64,000 nt of DNA, taken from contig NZ_CAKZHY010000166.1 in NCBI RefSeq assembly GCF_936928535.1, positions 1-64,000 of the forward strand, read 5' to 3'. The number at the start of each line of letters is the position of its first letter. Within the stretch, counting starts at the first letter, position 1. The notes beneath the pieces were generated by a model that saw nothing but the letters and a program-made list of their open reading frames with translations, was not told where the DNA came from and ran no database searches. The position numbers and the translations under genes are program-made. Positions 31,396 through 39,122 of this stretch are shown here, piece by piece. This DNA is from an uncultured Bradyrhizobium sp. (lineage in GTDB: Bacteria > Pseudomonadota > Alphaproteobacteria > Rhizobiales > Xanthobacteraceae).

Positions 31396-31874
31396 AGCGA
31401 TTACCTAACTTTAAGGGCGCTGCGGCATCTGATGAACTGTTGCGGCGCGTTGCGAGAGATGTGAACGCAGATTAACTTTGGTTCAGCATGCGGGCAAACA
31501 ACACCTCGGTTAGCCCATTCTTTTCCCACTCCGTTCAATGGACTACCGCGGCTTCGCTCTCTCGCTCCGAGCAATGTCTCCTTGCAGGTGACTTTTAAGA
31601 GCTGTTCAGGAAAGGCCGTCTCGCCATTCCAATTGGCTTGCTGGCACATCGAGGCGTGCGGCAGGGCTTTGTGCACCTCGATAAACAGACGCCATCACGA
31701 AGCCATTTTTGCGCCGCCTGACCCGGCCAGAGACACGGGATCGCACCATCGACCTCAAACTTCCGCCTTCCATAGCGACCCTCGCTGCCTTCCGCCTGGT
31801 CGCGTACCGTTGGCAGCATTTAGCATTTGAACGACGTTGGTTGAAGAATGACCCAGCAACTGGGGCGCAGTAAA

Positions 31875-31911
31875 ATCACCTTTAGCCATAGATTCGATAG
31901 GCGATCGTTAT
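31875..31911 (-). promoter_or_regulatory. 11-bp-phased LysR/OxyR-like box, copy B
   Basis: Minus strand: ATAA-CGATCGC-CTAT-CGAATCT-ATGG-CTAAAGG-TGAT. Confidence 0.55.
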
Positions 31912-32119
31912 TGTCGCCTCTCCGACGTGGCGACGCCATAACGTGGAATGCCTGCAGGCCAAGAGACCAGCGCTCGCACTTTCGGACAACTCGACTTGGC
32001 TGGTTCCATGGCGCCGCTCGCTTACCCATGTCGCCAACAAGGCGATCGACATTGGGGAAACCTGGATCTCTGGAGATTCAACGGATGGCATTCCTCGCCG
32101 CAACGCCGTCAGCTGGGCA

Positions 32120-32156
32120 ATAACGGACGTCTATCGACTCTATGTCGAAAGGTGAT
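32120..32156 (+). promoter_or_regulatory. 11-bp-phased LysR/OxyR-like box, copy C
   Basis: Plus strand: ATAA-CGGACGT-CTAT-CGACTCT-ATGT-CGAAAGG-TGAT; ~370 bp upstream of the ccoN-like gene. Confidence 0.55.
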
Positions 32157-32527
32157 TTCCCTCGGAGGTCTTGCAAGGTCAAGCTTCAACGCATCGTCGT
32201 ACCGCAGCTTTCAAAGAGCGTCAGCAAGACGCGATCAGATTCGAGAAGCCTGGAGGCCCGACATGCAAAGCGACGGCCTAACACCGATCTCAGTAGGTAG
32301 TCAGGTCGCCTGTTTCAGTAGGTCCGTGGAAATATTACTGCCGGTGCCTAATGGCGATCAGGATTGGCGTGACGCTCCATGTCTTCGCCCAGCTCAGCCA
32401 CAAACAAAAGTGTACAAGTTGAACACGCTGGATCCTCTAGATAAAGCAGGCTCGGTTGCGGCGCCCGCGGGCGTCGCGCTTTTGATGCCCCTCAGGACAA
32501 CGCTGAACAACGTCGTGGAGGAGACGG

Positions 32528-33928
32528 ATGATGTCAGATAGCGCTGCAGCAATTCCACTTCGCGCGCTCCCTTCAGATGACCACGTTTTGGCGCGGGTGC
32601 TCGCGGCGTACGTGGCATCGGCCACAATCTGGCTTTTATTCGCCACGGCCGTGGGACTTCTCGTCAGCTTTAAATTCGCCTACCCTGATTTCGCGACCAC
32701 GCCGGCGCTGTCGTTCGGTCGGCTGCGCGCGATACACACCAGCGGAACATTTTATGCCTGGGCGAGTCAGGCACTGATTGGGCTTGCGCTGTTCGTCGCG
32801 GCTCGCAGCTCTGGCACAAGACTCTACAGCGAGCGCCTCGCATGGATCAGTCTTGCGCTCCTCAATCTTGCCGCGGTACTGGGCACTGTCACGCTCGATT
32901 TGGGGTTCACCTACGGCCAGGAGTATCGCGAATGGCTATGGTGGATTCGCGTAATCCTTGGACTCGGCTTGATCACCGCGGCCTGGAATTTGATCGCCAC
33001 CGTCGAGCGCCGCGATGGCGAGCATATCTATATTTCTAACTGGTATACTATCGGGGGTACGCTGTGGACGATCGTTATGGTCCTGGTGTCAATGTTGCCC
33101 TGGTATCAGTACGGCCTGGGTCAAGTCGCGGTCCAGGGATTCTTCATGCATAACGCTGTCGGACTATGGTTCACGCCTCTATCGCTCGGTGTGTCATACT
33201 ATGCGCTGCCGAAGCTCCTAAACCGGCCGATCTATTCATATTCTCTCGGTGTCTTCGCATTCTGGACCAATCTCATCTTTTATCCGATCATCGGCGCTCA
33301 TCATTTTGAATTCAGTCCACTACCATGGTGGCTGCAGACTACGGCCATTGTCTTCAGTGTGGCCATGCTCGTTCCAGTGTTGAGCGGCTCGGCAAACTTC
33401 CTTCTCACCTTCCGGGGGACTCACGAATGGGTATATCGTTCGCCCGCGGTTTTCATCCTCGTTGGCGTCTACGGCTATTTACTGGGATCCGCGCAAGGCA
33501 CATTCGAGGCGTTTCGCTCGCTGCAGCAGCTTTGGCATCTGACGAATTACACGGTAGGGCACTCGCACCTCACGATGTATGGCTTCGTCACCTTCGCGAT
33601 CTGGGGCGGCATCTATGCACTGTTGCCGCGCGCAACCGGAAAGTGTCCCTATAATCTAGCGATGGGCATTCATTTTTGGCTGTCTGCCGTCGGTGTAGTC
33701 ATCTATGTTGCGGCGCTGTCGGCCGCCGGCACCATTCAGGGGCTCGACTGGTTCCGAGGTCTCACCTTCATCCAGTCGGTCGAAGATGCCGCGCCATACT
33801 GGATGTGGCGCTCCGTCGGCGGCTCCTTGATGTTTGCCGGCCATCTAGTCTTCGCTTTCAACGTCTGGACGATGACCTACGGTAGGTCCCGCGCCGAGAT
33901 TGCCACAGCCAAGACAGTGCCAGCATGA
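32528..33928 (+). CDS. ccoN: cbb3-type cytochrome c oxidase subunit I-like (CcoN)
   Basis: Heme-copper oxidase motifs: RAIHTSGTFYAW, HNAVGLWFTPLSLGVSYYALPK, NRPIYSYSLGVFAFW, IIGAHHFEFSPLPWWLQT, HLTNYTVGHSHLTMYGFV. Confidence 0.88.
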   Translation: MMSDSAAAIPLRALPSDDHVLARVLAAYVASATIWLLFATAVGLLVSFKFAYPDFATTPALSFGRLRAIHTSGTFYAWASQALIGLALFVAARSSGTRLYSERLAWISLALLNLAAVLGTVTLDLGFTYGQEYREWLWWIRVILGLGLITAAWNLIATVERRDGEHIYISNWYTIGGTLWTIVMVLVSMLPWYQYGLGQVAVQGFFMHNAVGLWFTPLSLGVSYYALPKLLNRPIYSYSLGVFAFWTNLIFYPIIGAHHFEFSPLPWWLQTTAIVFSVAMLVPVLSGSANFLLTFRGTHEWVYRSPAVFILVGVYGYLLGSAQGTFEAFRSLQQLWHLTNYTVGHSHLTMYGFVTFAIWGGIYALLPRATGKCPYNLAMGIHFWLSAVGVVIYVAALSAAGTIQGLDWFRGLTFIQSVEDAAPYWMWRSVGGSLMFAGHLVFAFNVWTMTYGRSRAEIATAKTVPA

Positions 33929-35253
33929 ACAAGACATTTGTTATTTCTGGCGGATCAACGCTGATCTACACTGGATTAGCGGTTCTTATGGGCGTGCTGC
34001 CGGGGATCTGGCTGTCGAAGGTGCCGCCAACGCCTGGCCTTAAGCCACTAAGCCCGATTGAGGCGCGGGGGCGAGATGTTTATGTCTCAGAGGGCTGCTT
34101 CTATTGCCATACCCAGCAAGTACGCCCGCTCTCCGGAGATAAGCCGTTTGGCCGCCCGTCTGCGCCCGGCGATTACGCCTACCAGACTACGGAATTGCTA
34201 GGTTCGGAGCGCACTGGTCCAGACTTGAGCAATATCGGCGCGCGGCAATCGAGTAACATATGGCAGTACATCCATCTCTATCAACCACGTGCAGTTGTAC
34301 CACAATCAATCATGCCGGCCTTCCCCTGGCTGTTTAGGACCGTGCGCAAACTGCCACCAGGAGAGAAAGCGGTGCCATTGCCGCCCCAGTTCGCGCCAGG
34401 CGATATCGTCATCCCCAACGACGACGGCAAGGCGCTAGTTGCCTATCTGCTATCACTGAAACAGCCCCCACTCGCTCCGGCACAGACCCCCGCCGCGACT
34501 AAGAGCCCTTCGACCGGGTCCCTAAGGTTTGACGCCACCAAGGGCGCTGCATTGTTTGCCGACAACTGTGCATCCTGCCACGGCGCGGAAGGAATGGGTG
34601 TGCCGGGAACGTTTCCGCCGCTTGCTGGAGATGCGGTGGTGAACGACGCCAATCCCACTGCACACATTGGCACCGTGCTGCACGGACTTAGCGGGCGCGT
34701 AATCAACGGTCAGAGCTATGAAGCGCAAATGCCCGGGTTTTCCGATCAACTGTCTGATCAGCAGATTGCTGACATCATCGATCACGAGCGATCCTCGTGG
34801 GGCAACCGCGGTGCCCTAATCAGTGCGGCTGATGTCGTCGCGGCCCGTGCCAATGAACCATTGCAGAAGCAAGCAGCGACCCCGAAAGAGGCGTCCCCAG
34901 TAACGGCCCCAGCATCGACGTTCGATGCTGCGGAAGGATCGAAGCTCTTCGCCGACAACTGCGGCGTCTGTCACGGTGCAGAGGGAAAAGGCGTTCCTGG
35001 CACATTTCCGCCACTTGCGGGCGATCCGGTCGTTAATGCCACTGATCCTGCCGAACACATCGCCACCATGCTGCGCGGCCTCAGTGGCAAGGTAATCGAC
35101 GGCCAGAAGTACGAAGTGGAGATGCCGCCGTTCGCTGACCGACTCTCTAATCAGCAGATCGCCGATATCATTAATCACGAGCGCACGTCCTGGGGTAACC
35201 ACGGGGCGTTGGTCACGCCTGCCGAGATCACGAAGCTCCGCAGCAAAAAATAG
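33925..35253 (+). CDS. ccoO: CcoO-like cytochrome c fused to two tandem cytochrome c domains (three CxxCH)
   Basis: CcoO-like GRDVYVSEGCFYCHTQQVRPLSGDK...GSERTGPDLSNIGAR, then CASCHGAEGMGVPGTFPPLAGD... and CGVCHGAEGKGVPGTFPPLAGD...; 4-bp overlap with ccoN. Confidence 0.88.
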   Translation: MNKTFVISGGSTLIYTGLAVLMGVLPGIWLSKVPPTPGLKPLSPIEARGRDVYVSEGCFYCHTQQVRPLSGDKPFGRPSAPGDYAYQTTELLGSERTGPDLSNIGARQSSNIWQYIHLYQPRAVVPQSIMPAFPWLFRTVRKLPPGEKAVPLPPQFAPGDIVIPNDDGKALVAYLLSLKQPPLAPAQTPAATKSPSTGSLRFDATKGAALFADNCASCHGAEGMGVPGTFPPLAGDAVVNDANPTAHIGTVLHGLSGRVINGQSYEAQMPGFSDQLSDQQIADIIDHERSSWGNRGALISAADVVAARANEPLQKQAATPKEASPVTAPASTFDAAEGSKLFADNCGVCHGAEGKGVPGTFPPLAGDPVVNATDPAEHIATMLRGLSGKVIDGQKYEVEMPPFADRLSNQQIADIINHERTSWGNHGALVTPAEITKLRSKK

Positions 35254-35256
35254 GAG

Positions 35257-35505
35257 GTGACGATGATCGATACGATTAACGCCTGGATTCTCTCAGCGCT
35301 TGGCTACCTCTGCACCTCGTCTGCGACAGCTGGTGGTGCTGGCGGTCCTAACCTTTCCGGACCACTGCTCGGCAACGTGCTAGTGGCGGGGGGAGCCGGG
35401 CTCGTGACAGTCAGTTGCATCGTGGCAGCGGTGTGGATGCTTATCGCCCCGGGCGAACGAGACCCCGATCATCCAAAATATCGCGTCCTGCATGTCGACC
35501 GTTAA
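35257..35505 (+). CDS. small membrane protein of the oxidase cluster
   Basis: 82 aa with C-terminal TM helix; starts 4 bp after ccoO. Confidence 0.65.
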   Translation: MTMIDTINAWILSALGYLCTSSATAGGAGGPNLSGPLLGNVLVAGGAGLVTVSCIVAAVWMLIAPGERDPDHPKYRVLHVDR

Positions 35506-35965
35506 AGGAATGCAGCACGTGCCCGATCCGCGCATCCGAATCTATCTCGACGAAGCGACCGATCCAGTGACCGATCAGAGGCCGCCGGCGCAGATAGCGC
35601 TCGACACAAAGAGCCTCGCCGACGGCGAACACGCCCTGCGCATCGAAGCCCAGGACGCCACCGGCCAGGTCGGCATCCGACGCCTCCAATTCCAAGTTCG
35701 CAACGGCCCTGGGATCACAGTTAGCGGGCTTGGTGATGGGGCCCTCGTTCACGGTACGCTCCGCTTCATAGTCAACGCGTTTGGAGCCGAAGAGCCATTT
35801 GAGCCGCACCGGGCGGAATCGCCCTCGCCGATCCCTGTTTGGGTGTGGGTGCTGAGCCTCCTCATCGTTGCTTGGACCGCCTGGTATATTGCAACGCTTT
35901 GGGACGTTCCGACGGACTACGCCAAAACCCCAACCTACTCCACGTCAATGAATCCCTTCAAATAG
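35492..35965 (+). CDS. C-terminally membrane-anchored oxidase-associated protein
   Basis: Soluble beta-rich region (LDTKSLADGEHALRIEAQDATGQVGIRRLQFQVRNG) then TM (IPVWVWVLSLLIVAWTAWYIATLW); overlaps the upstream gene. The start may be the ATG at 35510. Confidence 0.65.
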   Translation: MSTVKGMQHVPDPRIRIYLDEATDPVTDQRPPAQIALDTKSLADGEHALRIEAQDATGQVGIRRLQFQVRNGPGITVSGLGDGALVHGTLRFIVNAFGAEEPFEPHRAESPSPIPVWVWVLSLLIVAWTAWYIATLWDVPTDYAKTPTYSTSMNPFK

Positions 35966-36014
35966 CGAGCTCGAGGCAACTGGCGATGAGGGCCTCAGCC
36001 GGGATCAAATTCAC

Positions 36015-36302
36015 ATGCCACGCATCATAGTCAACAAACACGGCTTCCCCGGCGTCAGGAAGCGCTCGGACCATGCTAGGCGGCGAAAGCCCTACTATGC
36101 CCGCATCAGCACTGGTTGCGAAACCTTCATTTATAGCAAGAATTTCGCGACAGCCGAAGAAGCCGCTTCGGAATATCAACGAATGAAAGCTGAAAAATCA
36201 TCGCCATATCGTCCAGGGACCACCGGTCAGCATCCTGCGACGAGCTACCCAACAAGTAAGAGGTTTGATCATGGAGATTCGCCTCGGCACCAGGCGAAGT
36301 GA
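36015..36302 (+). CDS. small AP2-like DNA-binding-domain protein (candidate)
   Basis: GFPGVRKRSDHARRRKPYYARISTGCETFIYSKNFATAEEAASEYQRMKAE resembles the AP2 fold signature (GVR...Y.A.I......F.TAEEAA.AY); the 3' end overlaps hemC. Confidence 0.45.
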   Translation: MPRIIVNKHGFPGVRKRSDHARRRKPYYARISTGCETFIYSKNFATAEEAASEYQRMKAEKSSPYRPGTTGQHPATSYPTSKRFDHGDSPRHQAK

Positions 36303-37209
36303 CCTGGCCCGCTGGCAAGCCAGTCACGTCGCCAATCTTATTCGCGGCGTCGAGCCGGCCGCTGAGGTAAGGATTGTTTTCACAAGTTCGGTTGGCGATA
36401 GAGATCGAAGGTCGTCTTTTCATCAGTTTGGGGGCGTCGGAGCATTCACGAAGGAGGGCGAAGACACGCTTATGCGAAAGGAAGTTGACCTGGTCGTTCA
36501 TTCTCTCAAGGATCTTCCGACTAGATTGCGGCAAGGCTTGGTATTAGCGGCTGTTCCCAAGAGAGAGGATGCTCGTGACGCCATTTGTGGCGTTACACTA
36601 GATCAGCTACGACCGGGGCTACGCGTCGGCACCGGATCAATTCGCCGCAAAGCGCAACTTCTCGCTCTATGCAGTGGTCTCGATGTTCGACCCATCCGCG
36701 GGAACGTTTCTCCAAGGCTTCGTAAGGCAAAGATCCGGGACGGAATAGACGCTACTCTATTGGCCGCGGCAGGACTGTCCCGGCTAGGGTTGCTACATGA
36801 GGCCTCACAGGTTCTAGACGCGAATGTCTTTCCGTATGCAGCCGGCCAAGGCGCTCTCGCGGCCGAAGCTCGCGAAGAAGATACGGAACTCATAGCATTG
36901 CTTCAAAAGATAGAAGATCGGAAATCGCGCACTGAAGTAGATGCAGAGCGCGCCCTGATGAGAAGTCTCGATGCGGGTTGCAGCCTACCCATCGGCGTTT
37001 CCGCCACGTGGGTCGCCGGGACACTAACGCTTCGAGGACAGGTGACTCATCCAGATGGTAAATCGAAGATTGCTGATGAATGCGTTGGTCCGGCCGACCA
37101 GGCCGAGGCAATCGGTAGACGTCTCGGGCACAAGCTTCTTCAGCAAGGTGCAGGCGAGATACTGGAGGCCGTGCATCGTATGATGGAAGTACAGGGAGTG
37201 CTTCCATAG
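36271..37209 (+). CDS. hemC: porphobilinogen deaminase (hydroxymethylbilane synthase)
   Basis: MEIRLGTRRSDLARWQASHV...GVGAFTKEGEDTLMRKEVDLVVHSLKDLPT...RALMRSLDAGCSLPIGV. Confidence 0.95.
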   Translation: MEIRLGTRRSDLARWQASHVANLIRGVEPAAEVRIVFTSSVGDRDRRSSFHQFGGVGAFTKEGEDTLMRKEVDLVVHSLKDLPTRLRQGLVLAAVPKREDARDAICGVTLDQLRPGLRVGTGSIRRKAQLLALCSGLDVRPIRGNVSPRLRKAKIRDGIDATLLAAAGLSRLGLLHEASQVLDANVFPYAAGQGALAAEAREEDTELIALLQKIEDRKSRTEVDAERALMRSLDAGCSLPIGVSATWVAGTLTLRGQVTHPDGKSKIADECVGPADQAEAIGRRLGHKLLQQGAGEILEAVHRMMEVQGVLP

Positions 37210-38288
37210 TGGTTTACGAGCCAAGAAAGTTGCTTCTGCGTGCGCTTGCCGGCGAGCGTACGGAACGACCGCCAATCTGGCTTATGAGACAAGCTGGCCG
37301 GTACCTGCCGGAGTATCTTGTAACGCGGGCCGCAGCCGGCGGAATGCTGGAGCTGTGCAACTCGCCGGACCACGCGGTAGAAGTCACGCTTCAGCCGATC
37401 CGGCGATTTGGATTCGATGCGGCCATTCTATTCGCGGACCTTCCGCAGATTGCCGCAGCGCTTGGCCAAGTGCTCGAATACAAGGACGGCGATGGGCCGG
37501 TTCTGTCGCCCCCGATCCGTACGGCTGCGGATGTGGCGCGCCTTAAACGTACTTGGTTGCACAAGAAATTGGCGCCGATCTATGAGACGGTGCGACGACT
37601 CACCGTCGCCCTCCCTCCAAACGTGGCCTTGATTGGCTACGCGGGGGCGCCCTGGACAGTGGCTACTTACATGGTTGAGGGTCGCGGCGGCGGTGCCACC
37701 GACCATGCTACTATCAAGCGATGGGCGTTGAGCGACCCAGAGGAGTTTCAGCCGCTGATAGACCTGTTGACCGAAACCATCACTCAGTTCCTAGGACGAC
37801 AGATCGAGTCGGGCGCAGAAGCCATCCAGCTATTTGAGAGCTCGGCGGGTATCCTCCCTGAACCTTTCTTCCAGCGCTGGTGCGTGCAGCCCGTAGCCGC
37901 GATCGTCAGCGCCCTTCGCGCCAAATATCCCAATACCCCGATCATAGCCTTTCCGCGCGGCGCCGGTCTGCTTTACGTTGGCTACGCCGAAGCGACCGGG
38001 GTCAATTGTGTAGGCCTGGACAGCACCGTCCCGCTCGCTTGGGCTGCCGACAGAATACAGCGCGCCCTTGGGTGCTGCGTGCAGGGCGGCCTGGACAACC
38101 AACTACTGGTGGCGGGAGGCGCAGCGATGTACGCAGAAACCGACCGCATCCTGGCGGCCTTGGGCCGGGGACCGTTCATTTTCAATCTCGGTCATGGCAT
38201 TCTGAAGACCACACGCCCCGAGCATGTCCAATCCTTGGTGCGTCACATAAAGTCGCAAAAGCTCGATGGCAGAGGTCGAGCTACCTGA
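37209..38288 (+). CDS. hemE: uroporphyrinogen decarboxylase (GTG start, overlaps hemC stop)
   Basis: RPPIWLMRQAGRYLPEYL...IGYAGAPWTVATYMVEGRGG...FPRGAG...QGGLDNQLLVAGG...FNLGHGILKTTRPEHV. Confidence 0.96.
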   Translation: MVYEPRKLLLRALAGERTERPPIWLMRQAGRYLPEYLVTRAAAGGMLELCNSPDHAVEVTLQPIRRFGFDAAILFADLPQIAAALGQVLEYKDGDGPVLSPPIRTAADVARLKRTWLHKKLAPIYETVRRLTVALPPNVALIGYAGAPWTVATYMVEGRGGGATDHATIKRWALSDPEEFQPLIDLLTETITQFLGRQIESGAEAIQLFESSAGILPEPFFQRWCVQPVAAIVSALRAKYPNTPIIAFPRGAGLLYVGYAEATGVNCVGLDSTVPLAWAADRIQRALGCCVQGGLDNQLLVAGGAAMYAETDRILAALGRGPFIFNLGHGILKTTRPEHVQSLVRHIKSQKLDGRGRAT

Positions 38289-38424
38289 ATCCTAATCGAA
38301 ATCAAATCAGCGCCGTATCCGTATCGCTGCAACAATGCAAGCGCAAGCACATCGTACTTGGCCCTTAATGTCCGCATGTATCAGCAGCACCACCGCTCGG
38401 CATCTATCAAGCGCGACGAGCAAA

Positions 38425-38529
38425 CAACTGAACGCGATTCCCGGCGTCGGGCCACGCTGGCAACAGCTTGTGGTCGCCGGCATTGCTGATGCCAAGGCCT
38501 TCGCAGCTTTCGTCGCATCACGTCGCTGA
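38425..38529 (+). pseudogene. IS110-family transposase remnant
   Basis: QLNAIPGVGPRWQQLVVAGIADAKAFAAFVASRR resembles the IS110/IS116 C-terminal motif (IPGVGPxxATALVAxIGDAKAFxSGR). Confidence 0.6.
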
Positions 38530-38706
38530 GTGGGTACGCCGCCTAAACCTCAAAGCCGTCGACCGCGTTTGTTGCCCAGCGCGCGCGAGAACTCCTCATT
38601 TTGTGTCGGCGGTTAAATCAAATCTTGATCTAGCTGCGCTGACGCTGAAGTTAACCTTGTCAGGTTCCAGCTGCTTGCATTGTAAGTGGCCCGGAACACG
38701 GGGACC

Positions 38707-38940
38707 TTAATTCGGCTCGCCGAGCACGAACGTGAAGGGCACAACGAAGAGTTCATCGCCCTGATCATCACTGACATGCAAAATCCAATCACGCCAATCC
38801 TCGAGGCTGCGCTCTCTAGTGAGAGATTGTACGATACGGTTCGCATGATCCCGCGCATCAGCAATATCTTCCACCACTGCGCCGCGGCGATCGACGAAAA
38901 CCTTCTTGGTGTTCGAACAGTGGAAATATACGTGCGTCAT
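38707..38940 (-). CDS. DUF6894-like small protein
   Basis: MTHVYFHCSNTKKVFVDRRGAVVEDIADARDHANRIVQSLTRERSLEDWRDWILHVSDDQGDELFVVPFTFVLG; Y-F-H ... DLxxARxxA pattern common in Rhizobiales. Confidence 0.7.
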   Translation of the reverse strand: MTHVYFHCSNTKKVFVDRRGAVVEDIADARDHANRIVQSLTRERSLEDWRDWILHVSDDQGDELFVVPFTFVLGEPN

Positions 38941-39122
38941 TTCGGCTCCTTCAAACGCAACAGTTTGCCAACTTCAGCATTGCTGGTTTCCTTGATGATG
39001 GGATGCCAGGAGATTTCGGTTAGGTGCACCCCAGGATTTCACGCGTGGTTGTGCATCGGGGGACTGCCTCGCGCCACTGGTGGGCAGGAAGACCCATATC
39101 CTTTCCATTGTCCGGCTTGCTA

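Noticed and set aside
32160-32530. FixK/FNR box (TTGAT-N4-ATCAA) expected upstream of a cbb3-type oxidase
   Set aside because: No acceptable match found in the gap upstream of ccoN.
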